NCBI RefSeq assembly: GCF_014850975.1
Contig: NZ_JACXST010000001.1
Coordinates: 1,798,001 to 1,862,000 of the forward strand
Origin: Methylomonas fluvii
Lineage (GTDB): Bacteria > Pseudomonadota > Gammaproteobacteria > Methylococcales > Methylomonadaceae
Direction of reading: 5' to 3'
Length of the DNA stretch: 64,000 nucleotides
Position numbers and translations under genes: made by a program. The stretch's first letter is position 1, and the number at the start of each line of letters is the position of its first letter. Below the pieces are notes generated by a model. The model saw nothing but the letters and a program-made list of their open reading frames with translations, did not search any database and was not told the DNA's origin. Below, one piece after another: positions 17,767-28,254 of this stretch.

Positions 17767-19404
17767 CTAAAACCGTAATTGGCTCTGCACGTAAACATAA
17801 TCGACGTCGTCTTTAACAGTCGGTGCCGACGGTGCTTTTTTGGCGAATTCGCCCTTGAACAGATGTGCCCATCCGGTTTCGAAATTCAGGCTGCTGTTGA
17901 AATCCCAACGCGCGGTCAATTCCAATTGTTGACCGACAAAATCACTGCTGCGGCCGCTGCTATCTTGCAAAGCGGCCGCCGTCCAACTGTCTCTGGCCGA
18001 TGCCAGCCAATAGAAACGGTGACTCAGTCCCAGTTGCACATCGCTGCGCGGAGCCGCAGTAATGCGGTAGCCGGGGGTACTGATATTGCTGCGGGCGAAT
18101 GCGCCATACATCCCGGTCGGGCCGAACTCGAAGCGCCTTGCACCGTACAAGGTGTCGAAGCGTTGGTCTTGATTGTCGTTTGGGTTTTCGTCACCGCTGG
18201 CGTAGTCGTATTCCAATGCAAAACGCGGTGACCAAGGGGCGTCGAAGGTATAGCCGACATCGGCATGTTGGTACCAGGCTGCGTGCTCCAAATCGCGGCC
18301 ATTGCTGGCGGCAGTACTGGAACGGACGGTGCCCAGCTGGCCGATGGTTTCGGTTTGAAAGTCGAAATTGGCTTTTTTGGGTTTCAGGAAAAATCGCACG
18401 CCGGGTGTGAAATAGCGGCGATTACGGGTGGGATTGCGGATGCTGTCGCCTTCGTCGAGATGGTATAGATAAATTTCGCTGTTGACGCCCCAGGCCAGGT
18501 TGTACAGTTCCAAAAAGCCGCCGGAAAACCAGGTGTGGGTATCTTCTTCGTCGAATTCGTGGACCTCGTTGAGAATATCAGCTGAGGTGGTAGGGTAACG
18601 ATTGACCGGCATCGTTACAAAGCCGGTAAATTGCCACTGATCGTAATTCAGCAGCCGCAGTTTTACGCCGGTAAAACTGTTGATGTCGTTGCGCATCGCA
18701 TTGCGGGCAATTAAGCGGCGACTGCCCAGGTTCAGCGTTTGCCGGCCGGCTACAACTTCAGCGCCGATACCACTGTAAAACAGATTTTGATCTGCCCAAG
18801 CCAAATAACCTTGAATAAAGTCCGCTGCATCCGCGTGAGTGTTATTCACGCCGGAACCACTATCGGCACCCAAGGCGCGCGCATCGAGAAATTCTGCACC
18901 TATCCTGAATTTAGCGATGTGCGCTTGCAGCCATAGCGCTGTTTGCAAGGCGATTTGCTGATCACCACCCCGGCCGTTGGCCTTAAAGTTGCCGTCCATC
19001 GTCTCGTAACGGGTGCGTTGCTCTACAGACGCATCCAGCCATTTCGGCAGATTTAGCGCGTCGTGCAGATTCCAGACCGGCTTTTCGAATTTATCGTTGC
19101 CCAGCAGGGCGTCCCGCATCTGACTGGAAAATGCTGCCATGGGCGGCTTGCTGTAGGTTTTAACTTCAGCGGCTTGCATTGGGGCGCCAACTAAGTAAAA
19201 ACCGGTGGCGGCCATAGCACCGAATGCGCGTTTATTAACCCGGCCCTTAAATAGCGTTCGTCCTGAGCTGGTCGAAGGACGCGCCATATCAGGCTTCGAC
19301 AAGGCTCTCCTGAGCGCAGCCGAAGGGCTGATCCTGAACGTTGTACCCGTGTTAAATAGGGCCGGTTCAATAACGCCGGTCGATTTTAAGCTGTTTTTTC
19401 GCAT
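17767..19404 (-). CDS. Alginate-export-type outer-membrane porin in the mod operon, signal region carries a MITE
   Basis: A 545-residue beta-barrel protein of the alginate_exp-like family. It has many alternating aromatic strands, motifs such as VAGRQTLNLGSRRLIARN, ALEYDYASGDENPNDN and a terminal Phe (YVQSQLRF) typical of BAM substrates. The natural signal peptide core is AFGAMAATGFYLVGAPMQAA at residues ~60-80. About 46 codons between residues ~8 and 57 are made by a MITE (19231-19373), read in frame. ATG 19404 is the start, since no start codon lies between the MITE and the signal core; a TTG at 19416 is an alternative. It heads the modA-modG-modC run and so may let molybdate through the outer membrane. 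Confidence 0.82.
   Translation of the reverse strand: MRKNSLKSTGVIEPALFNTGTTFRISPSAALRRALSKPDMARPSTSSGRTLFKGRVNKRAFGAMAATGFYLVGAPMQAAEVKTYSKPPMAAFSSQMRDALLGNDKFEKPVWNLHDALNLPKWLDASVEQRTRYETMDGNFKANGRGGDQQIALQTALWLQAHIAKFRIGAEFLDARALGADSGSGVNNTHADAADFIQGYLAWADQNLFYSGIGAEVVAGRQTLNLGSRRLIARNAMRNDINSFTGVKLRLLNYDQWQFTGFVTMPVNRYPTTSADILNEVHEFDEEDTHTWFSGGFLELYNLAWGVNSEIYLYHLDEGDSIRNPTRNRRYFTPGVRFFLKPKKANFDFQTETIGQLGTVRSSTAASNGRDLEHAAWYQHADVGYTFDAPWSPRFALEYDYASGDENPNDNQDQRFDTLYGARRFEFGPTGMYGAFARSNISTPGYRITAAPRSDVQLGLSHRFYWLASARDSWTAAALQDSSGRSSDFVGQQLELTARWDFNSSLNFETGWAHLFKGEFAKKAPSAPTVKDDVDYVYVQSQLRF
19231..19373. repeat. MITE-like palindromic element, copy inside porin signal region
   Basis: Ends TTTATTAACCCGGCCC and GGGCCGGTTCAATAA form terminal inverted repeats. 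The interior holds GTTCGTCCTGAGC and the complementary-type CAGGCTTCGACAAGG palindromic segments. Similar to the copies at 35534 and 53419 but with about 22 extra internal bases. It lies inside the coding region of the porin gene and is translated in frame on the minus strand. Confidence 0.85.
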
Positions 19405-19502
19405 CGTTATGACCAAATCGTCTCAAGTAATTATCGGATTCCCAGGGCGGCTATTTCCGCAAACGGATGTAGCGATTCATGCAGTTAGGACGTAGTTTAA
19501 TT

Positions 19503-19526
19503 CGTTGTGTATAAAAGTAAATAACG
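19503..19526. promoter_or_regulatory. Putative ModE operator upstream of porin-modA-modG-modC
   Basis: An inverted repeat CGTTGTGT-N8-AAATAACG with a total length of 24 bases. The E. coli modA operator as I recall it has the layout CGTTATAT-N8-ACATAACG, also 24 bases. The site lies 99 bases upstream of the porin start, on the promoter side of the run, and a second such site lies at 30983. A ModE gene is present in the window. ModE with bound molybdate usually represses modABC. Confidence 0.7.
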
Positions 19527-19594
19527 AAATCGGCAAAGAGCTTATTACGCTTGCGGAAACAATGTCCGGCGTGATCTGGGATATATCGTTTGCC

Positions 19595-20389
19595 TCACAC
19601 GGCATGCCGCCAAATCTTAAAGGCCGAGATCAGTAAAATAGCCGCCAACAGGGGCAATAGCATGGCAACGGAAACATAAGGTAATAGCTGGCTGCCGAGA
19701 AAGGCGCCGGCAATCGAGCCCACTGACATCAGCGCGATAAACACCTTTTGCCGCGCCAATACCGAAAAACTTTGATGGCAGCTGTAACGGCCGAAGCCGG
19801 CCAGCATGGTCGGCAGACTGATTGCCAACGACAGGCTGCCGGCGATTTTGATGTCCACCCCAAACAGCAGCACGATAGTGGGAATCAGTAATTCGCCGCC
19901 GGCCACGCCCAGTAGCGCGGCGACTATGCCGATACCATAACCGGCGATGCAGCCGATAACGGTTTGTTGCCAGCCACTTGACCAAGCTGTGGCCGTTGAA
20001 GCATCGTGAGCGCTCAGCAACGCCGCCGCTATGCCAATCAATGCCAGGGCGATGACCCTGTATAAGGATTTGGATTGCAATTGGCTGGCCCAGCTCGCGC
20101 CATGCCAGGCACCGATCAGGCTGCCGGATAACAAGGTTACGATCACGTCGGCGTGTGCAGCCAATTCGCGCAACGGCACATCTGCGGTACGGAAAGGCAA
20201 AGCACTGGCGACCACGATCAAACTCATGGTCTTATTCAAGATCACCGCTTCCAGCGCACCGAAACCAAACAGGCCGATTAACAAAGGCAAGCGAAATTCC
20301 GCGCCGCCCAGGCCTATCAACCCGCCCAGAGTACCTATTGCCGCCCCGCCGGTGACGGCGGAATAGGTTTTAGCTTTTGCGTTCAACAT
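19595..20389 (-). CDS. TauE/SafE (TSUP) family membrane anion permease
   Basis: An integral membrane protein of about 264 residues with about eight helices. It has two related halves, each with a glycine-rich repeat: IGTLGGLIGLGGAEFRLPLL and GIGIVAALLGVAGGELLIP. TSUP members carry sulfite, sulfoacetate or other organic/inorganic anions across the inner membrane. ATG 20389 is preferred; ATGs at 20401 and 20428 are alternatives, and the latter overlaps the end of the TPS gene. It lies between the TPS filament gene and the mod operon on the same strand. With modB absent, a role in oxyanion traffic is tempting but unproven. Confidence 0.85.
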   Translation of the reverse strand: MLNAKAKTYSAVTGGAAIGTLGGLIGLGGAEFRLPLLIGLFGFGALEAVILNKTMSLIVVASALPFRTADVPLRELAAHADVIVTLLSGSLIGAWHGASWASQLQSKSLYRVIALALIGIAAALLSAHDASTATAWSSGWQQTVIGCIAGYGIGIVAALLGVAGGELLIPTIVLLFGVDIKIAGSLSLAISLPTMLAGFGRYSCHQSFSVLARQKVFIALMSVGSIAGAFLGSQLLPYVSVAMLLPLLAAILLISAFKIWRHAV

Positions 20390-20415
20390 CGTGTGTTCCA
20401 TTATTATCAATCGGT

Positions 20416-23400
20416 TTAACCGCCGCATCCTGGTACGCCGTTGCGCACGTCACTGATGCTGCATTTGCCAAAGCCAACCACTTGGCTGTCAATAACCGCT
20501 ACTTTCGCGGATTTTTTAGAGCGCTTATCGATCGTTTCCTCTTCCTCGTCGGCAAACGATTTACTACTCGCAGATTTCGCCGCAGCCGCAGCGGCGGCAT
20601 CACCGGCGATCATCGGGTTGCTGACTTGGGCAGCGGCGGCCGGTGCCGGATTGGTGATTTGAATATTGTCTATGCCTCTAACCGGCCCCGGCAAAATGAC
20701 CTTGCCGCCGCCGATACCCGCCTCGCCGGCATCGACGTATCCGCGCGGTGTCACCAGATAAACGTTGCCAACCCGTTTGCGGTTAAAACCGGATTGCGCG
20801 CGAATGCCGCTGCCCGACACCGTGGCCGGAAATATCACGACCAGATTGCCGTTGGCATCCAGACTGATTTTGGGTTTGGGTGTCGAGATAGCCGATTTCG
20901 CGCCGCGGCCGGCGTCGATATTTCCCTCCGACGACCAGGCCGTGATGTCGCCGCCATCCAAGGTAAATATCCTTGATTGATTGACTTGTAAGTCGCCGTT
21001 AACCAGGATGTTGATGTCGCCCTCGCGTTGCGCCACCACGCCCAGTTGATCCTGGCTTTTCTGCCCGGTAAAGGCCGAAGCCAAACCGACATTGATCATG
21101 CCGCCGGGGGCCAGCAGATCGATATCGCCGCCATATAAAGTCTGTATCCGGCTGAAAAACATCCGGATATCGCCGGGTGGGCTGTTGGGAAACATATGGG
21201 CTATGGCAGCGTAGCCGCGCTGGTAAGCGGCGGCTTTTTCGTTGTCGGGCAAAGCCGCCGCGGCGACGGCGGTTGCCCGAATTTCCGTGAACAATATATC
21301 CAATGCCACAGCCAAACGGCCGGCCGTGCCGGTTTGCCGGTTCAGTTCGGTTATACGATCCCGGTAAGCGCCGTTGACGACATAGGCAGTTAGAAAGTCC
21401 TCCAAGGGCCGGGTATCGCGCTGTAAGTTGCTGCCCGCCAGCACCACCACGTCGGCGCCGGATGGCGGCAATGCTGGGTTCAACAGCGGCCCGACTGTGG
21501 TTATCCCTTCGGAGCTGCCCAGGTCGACATGGCGTCCCGCCCAAATATTCAGCAAACCCGGACCCGCCAACTGAATACCGCCGGGAGAGCCTTGCACCGC
21601 GCCGGTGACGGGGTCGCGCAAGATCGGAAACACCAGGTCGCGGCCAGCGCTGATAGTCGTGACATCGCCGGCATTGATATTCTGGATAGCCAGGCTCAGA
21701 TTGTACAAATCCTCTCCGGCCCAAATATCGGTAGCCTTGGCTGCGGCTACCAACGCATCGCCGATACCGCTGATGCTGCCGTTAGCGGCAATGATGCGGT
21801 TGTGAATGGTATCGTTACTATGGATCGGTTGGGCGGCGTGTACCGTGGACACATCGCCGCCGAAAGGCGTGGTAAATAGGTATTGCGTCGCGCCCGAAGC
21901 GGTGGCGGCCGGTTCGGCGGCAGACAGTAGGCGTGCCGGATCGACATCCAGTTGATTGACGCGGGTGCCGCTGCTGTCGTTACCGATGGTAATGTTTTCG
22001 GCAGCCGTTAGATCCAGGCTGCTCTCGGCAGCGGGGTATAGCGTCATCGAGTTTACGATGTTTAATCCGCCACTTAGCGCCTGCGCACTAAGATTGCCGG
22101 GATACAAAGTCAGCAGCGGATAGTCGCTGCTTTTCAGGATTGCCCGGCCTTTGGGTGATGATGGGTTGAAGATTTTGTAGGCTTGGGCGATGGGTTCTAC
22201 ATCGTTATTCAGCAGCAAGTCGCCGGCCAGGGTTTGCAAGCTGATAGCGCTGGCGGCGCTATAACTGGTGAAGAATGAGCTTTTATCCAGGAATTTGGCC
22301 GGTGTCAGCGTAAACGGGTTCAACACCGTGCCAACCTCGATACCGCTGCCGGCTTGCACCTGGAATTGAGCATCGCCCAACGCAAACACCGGGCCGGCGG
22401 TATATTGGCTGCCGCCGGTGATTGATCCGTCCGCACGGATATTGGCAGCGCCTTTGTCGACGTAAAACACGCCGCCGGCGATGTCGCCCCCGGCATGTAC
22501 TGCCAAATTCCCGCCGTTTTGTTGCTGCCAGAGATTTTCAATGATTTGGCCGTTTGCGGTAGTACCGACCGGTTTTGCCGATGTGGGCAGCATCACCGAC
22601 AAGTCTTGAATATCCGCGCCGGCCTTGATGCTTACATTACCGCCGCCCAAGGCGCCGATGTTCTCCCTAAAGCCGAATTTCAAGTTTTGAATGCGGGCGT
22701 TGGCGCTGTTTTGCACGACCAGTCCGTCGAACATGATGCCCCAGGCCGTGGCTCTGTCCTGGCTGGTAATCCCATTGCTGGCATCCCAGTTTCCGGTGCG
22801 TTGCAGCCAGTCGGACATGAATTGCGGGCTGGCGGCGCCGATGATGTTGCGGCCGGCATTTAGGCTGATGTCGCCGCCGTCGAACGGATATTCGACAAAA
22901 AAAGCCGCGGCGACCAGCGCATTGCTGAAACTGCCCCAGCGTTCGCTGTCGGCGGCGCGGCCGGCGGTGTAAATGGTCGATGTGGCATCACTCAGGGTAA
23001 TATCGCCGGCGGCGGCAACCTTGATATTGCCGGTGCCGGTGCGAACGCTGGCATTCGCCGCAACGGTTAACGAGCCGGCTTCGGCCGACGTTTGCGTGGC
23101 CAACTGATCGGCGCTGCTTAGATCGGCGCCGGCCACCAGGTTGTAATGCCATGATTGGCCGGTTTGCAATACCAGTGTTCGCAGCCAATTGCCGTTCACG
23201 CCCAGCATATTGGCCAGCTGGCTGGCGTCGTACAAGGCAAAGCCATCGCTCAGCGTTTGGCCGACGGTCAAATTGCCTGCGGCCCGCAGGCTGATGGTGC
23301 CGACGCTGTTGCCGTTATCGAAATGCCAACTTTGGCCTTGCGAATCCGGGAATGCCAAGTCCCAGCCGTTGTGAGAAATCAGGCTGCCGTTGATGTTGCC

Positions 23401-26400
23401 TGGGTTATAGCGGATGTTGGCTGCGCCCACATTCGGAAATATCCTGACAAACAGGGTGCGGAAGGTGGCGGATTGCGGGTTGGCGTCGAAGTAATAGCTG
23501 CCGTCCACGGTCAGCAATTTGCTGGTGGCTTCGGTTAAATTCCGAACCACGCCGTTGCTGCCGATTTGCTGTAAGGCATTGACCACGCCGGCGGCGTCGG
23601 CGAGAGAGGTCGTCCATATCGAGCCGGATTGGCGCGTCCAGCTCCTGCCGTTCAGGGATTCGCTCAGATCCAGCGTCAAATCGCTGCTGCTGACTATATC
23701 CACACCAGGTTGTAAATTAAAACCGCCCAGGCGTTGTTGCAGATCGGCATTGCCGGCGGCTGCGTTCAGATATTGCTGGGTTTCGCCGCGCCAGGCGCTA
23801 ATTTGGCTATTGCTTAGCGGTATGTCTCGGTATTGCGCGGTGGCGGAGACTGTCCTGGTATCGGCCCCGATTACGCTGCCGGTGGCTATCGATACCGCCG
23901 CATCGTCGTTACCGATCCGGTTGACCACGACCTCGACGCTACCGCCGGCACCATTGGTACCGCCGGAGACATCGATGGTGGCGCCGGCGGCGACCGTCAC
24001 GCCTTGATCGCCGTCCTTATCAGTATCCAAAGACGTTAAAACCACCGAGCCGCCTGGCTTGCCGGCGGCCGTTGATGCCGCATTAAGCTTGGCGTCGGTC
24101 AGGATATTTACGCTGTCGCCGGCCGATAGTCGGATGCTGCCGGCCTGTTGGCCGCCGACATCCAAGATGCCGAACACGTCCAACTTACCGGTATCGACGC
24201 TTAGCTTGAGATTGCCGGCTTTAACGTAATCGCCTGCGGCGACAGTCAGATCGCCGCTGCGTTGGCGGATGTTCCAGTCGCCGTTAAAGCCGGCATTCGC
24301 CAGATAGCTATTCAACGCGGAGAAATTAGCCGGCGAAATGGTTTTGGCGTCCATGTTGATATTGCCGCCGTGCGCACCTTGATAGCCCGTGCCGCGTATC
24401 TCGCCGGCCAGGGTTAAATGGCCCGATGCGGCTGCCAATGACAGGGTGCCGGCATCGCCGCCCGACAGGCTGCCGGAGACATCCAGTAGCGAACCGGTGT
24501 TCAAGGTCAACTCGCCGCTGGCCGATTTCAAGAAAATACTGCCGCCGCCGGTGTAGACGTGGTGGCCGGCCAGATCGACGTCGCGGCCGCTGGTATCTAT
24601 GCTGCCTGAGATTTCCAGATCCTGAGCGGCTTCCAGTTTGACGATACCGGAAGCCAGTTCAATGTGCCCTTGGTGCTTGATCCGGTCGGCCGCGATACTC
24701 AATCTGGCACCGAGCGCGTTGTTGCTCGCGGCGTTTCCGGCGGCCAGCGTCGTCAGATCATGGTGGCCCAAGTTTAACGAGGTATTGGCGCCAGCGGTAG
24801 CGGTCCAAATGGGGGTGGCGATGCTGACATCGCTGTCGGCAGCGATATGTGCGGTGCCGCTGTTGACGATGGCGTTCAGGCCGGTCAATGCTAGGTTTTG
24901 GAAACCGGACCAGACATAGTCGCCGGCGCCCAATGTTAGGGTGTTGGCGGTCAAATTGAGTTGGCCGCTGCCGGTGGCGGCCAATGCCGCCGCGGTGCTA
25001 CGGCAGTTCTGCAGCGTGATATTGTCTGCATTGATGGCGGCAAGCTGTTGGGGGCCGCCAAAGCCGTAAAGCCCCGAGGCATTTAACACCAAGTCTTTGA
25101 ATTTCAGATGCAAGCCGCCGGCAATATCGATGGTACTGAAGCTGTTCAGCGTCAGTTTGTCTACGCCCAGCTGGTTTAAGGTGGCAGCCGATAATCGCAG
25201 GCCGTCGCTGTCGCCGGTATCGCCCAGGGAGATGTGGCTGGAACTCAGCGTCAATTCGCCTTGGCTCATGGCGATATTGCCGGAAAAGCGGGTGTCCTTG
25301 CTGGCATCCAGCAGTATCGAGCCGGCGCTGGACAGCGTTGCCCCGCTGGCTATGTCCAGTGTACCGCTCAACCCGATTAACGCATCTGCGGCGCGCACCA
25401 CGCTGGCTTGGCTGCCGGCCGAAACCCTTAGCAGGGCGCCATCGCTGCTGCCATTGGTATTGACGACATTTAGATCGGTGTCGATGCGGCCTAGGCTGCC
25501 GGCGCTGCTAATTGTTGCGCCGCCGGCAACCGAGACGGTATCGCTTGCGGCCAATAAGATTTCCGGCGCCTGCAAATGGCTGTCGGCCGTTATCGTGACC
25601 GTTTGTGCGCCGACCGTTAGCTGGGTTTTTGCGTTGCCGCGGCTGCGCCGGCCGCCCAGTAACAGGCTGTCTACGCCCAGGTGGTTCAATTCATCAGCCA
25701 GCAAGAGTACCGTGCCGGGATCGACACTAACGCTTCGGCTGCTGACCACGGCCAATCTATCCGCGCTGATGTCCAGCATGCCGCCCAGTCCGCCGGGCGC
25801 GGCGGTGGCGCTGATTTGCGCGGCCATTTGCAAGCTGTTGCCGGCTAATAGGCTGAGATTGCCGGCGTCTTGCGGTAGCGAGTCGTTCGCGAAGAAATTG
25901 CTGGCCGTCGTTTCCTGATATTCGGAACGGGTGCGGGCGATGGCGCCGGATTCAACGGCAAAACCCGACCAGCGGCTGTCGACGATATTCGTCCCGGCCG
26001 AATATCGGTAGCCGGCGATGATGCTGGCACCGTCGGTACGTAAATTCTTGGTGCCGGTCGCCATATCGGTTGTATTGGCTTGCGGGGTAATCAGGTAGGC
26101 GCCGGGCAGCAAGGCATAGTGCGCCGGCAGCAACAGGTAATAGCCGGCCGCCAAACCGGAGTCAGCACTGAGATAAATACTGTCGCCGGGGCTCAGTCCG
26201 GATTTGGCGAATTCCAGCGGATCGAAGGCGGCAAAATCGGCTTGATAGCTGGGCAGCACCGCGTAATTTTGTTGGTAGCCCGTCGCTGCGGAATCCAAGG
26301 TATCGATGCTGCCACCCGGCCCGGCGATGAACTCGAAAGCCGACAAATCGCCGCCGCCGTTTAAGTTGACGACCGCGCCGCCGGCCAGATTGATGTCCGG

Positions 26401-28254
26401 TGCGGATAGGGTAATGGCTTTTTGCGGCGTGCCGTTCTGGATGTTGTTGTACGTGCCCAGTGGATAAATCCAATCCAGCCCGCCCTGGGTGCGGCCGAAC
26501 GGAATCACGACACCATCGTCGTCACTGACCGATGTGACGCTGCCGGCGGCCAGGGTCAACGAATGGTCAGCGTTTAAAGCGATGTTGCCAAACGGTGCCA
26601 ATAATACGCCACGGCTGAATATATTAGGCGCGCTGATACTTAACTGGCCGGCTGCCGACAACGGCGTATACCAATCGCCGACGCCCGGCAGAATATCGAC
26701 GAGGCCGTTCGGGTTTAGTGCGGCATCCAGCTTCAAGCTGTATTTGCTGAGCGTGGTGGGATAGATTTGCCGAGCGCTCAAACTAAGATTGCCGCTGAGG
26801 TTCAGGCCGCCGATCAGGTCGGCTTCGCTGTTGGGATTAATACCGATCAGGCGGATGTCGCCGCTACTGTTCAGGCTGGTTTGCGCAAAGCCGGCGATTT
26901 CGCTGGAACCGTATAAATCGATGAGCTTGGCGTTGACGCTTAGGTCGGCGCTGCCGATTGCGGCGCCCAGATTGCCGTGAGCGGCGCGGTTCCAGCTGGA
27001 GCCTAAACTGAAGGTGTTACTGTTTAACACCACCTGGCCGCTGCCGGAGTGGCGGATCAATGGTGCATCCAGTTTCAGGTTTTGCGCCAAATTCAGACTA
27101 AGGTCGCCTTCGAAACGGATCTCGCCGCGCTCGGGGCGCGTCGGCGCATCGGCATATTGCTCGGGTTGTATCACCGCTGCGGCCAAACTTAGCGAACCGA
27201 AGCCGCCTTCCTGAACTTGCCGGGCGGAAATATAAGCTTGGCCGTTAAACGCCGAAGGGATGCCGTTGGCCGCGAGTTGTGCCGTGTCCGGCAAGCTGGG
27301 TAATTCGGCGGAAAAATGAATGACGCGGTCGGTGAAATTGAAGATTTGGTCTTCCGGTTCACCGCGGTGTTGAGCATTCAATTCCAGGTTCAGGGTGCCA
27401 TCGGCCGCAGCCGAACCGTTGCCGGCGGCTGTGCTGCCCAGGCCGGCCCGGCCCAGCAATTGGCCTTGTAACAGCATGCCTTCGGCAGCGCTCAGATTGA
27501 TGGTGCCGGCAGCGGATGCCAGCGTTTGCCGGCTTTTACCCTTGGCATTGAGGATGTCTATTGCAGCCTGGGTCCCAGATACGTCCATGCGGCTGCCGGC
27601 GGCTGTCAGGATGTAGCCGCGCTCGGCGTTTAAGTCTATCGTGCCGCCGGCCAGCACCTTGCCCAGCGCCAGTTTTTGCGCATTGGTCGTCCAGATTGTG
27701 GCGCCGGCGGTATTCAGCAGGGCGTTATGGCCTAAGGCAATCGCCTGATTGGGATTGTAGCCCTTGTCCAACGCGCTGGGCGGACTGCTCAATTGCAAGC
27801 TTATGTGTCCCGCCGGCGCCACCAGCGAACCGTCGATGACTATGTTGGCGTCCGATGTCAGCGAGAACTCGGCGCCAGGATCGCCGATGATGGCGGCACC
27901 GCTACCGATGCGAATGGCCCGCTCGGCAACGTATCCGCCGGCTATGCCGGCATTGTGGCTCAAGGTTAAACTCAGATCGACGGCATCGCGGCTATCGTCG
28001 GGCAGGATAGCCGTTTGCACCAGGCTGCTTAAGTCACTGCCGCTGGCAGACTTGACGGCCTTGGCTTGCAATTGCCAGTTGCTTTGCTGCAAACGAATTT
28101 GCGTGCCGTCGGCAATGCTTAAATCGCCGGCATTGGCGGTCAGCCGGTAGCCGCTGAAGCCGCCGCTTTGCAGTAGCGCCGGCGATAGGTTAAGAACATG
28201 CGGGTCGCTGCTGGCGCCACCCAGTTGGATAGCGTTGGCGGTAATGCTCAGCAC
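20416..28254 (-). pseudogene. Giant TPS filamentous haemagglutinin-like protein, C-terminal part after frameshift
   Basis: A 2,612-codon frame that continues the protein encoded at 28248-30767. The junction is a run of five G (coding strand, ~28255-28259). With one more G the two frames join as ...ALQQGGVLSITANAIQLGG..., a normal repeat sequence of this family. No ribosome site precedes the GTG at 28254. The body is a long beta-helix-type repeat region (many GxLxLxAxxI/SGSLxLxAGS units). The C-terminal ~600 residues contain the long conserved region seen in such secreted exoproteins, possibly DUF3739. It ends with a Cys pair segment (FGKCSISDVRNGVPGCGG). The protein would be secreted through a TpsB pore and form a surface filament. 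Whether it is broken, frameshifted on purpose or a sequence error is open. Confidence 0.85.

Noticed and set aside
25097..25918. 273-codon plus-strand open frame inside the giant TpsA gene
   Set aside because: It is antisense to a clear beta-helix repeat protein, with Ala/Pro/Leu-rich composition typical of a shadow frame; no ribosome site or motif.
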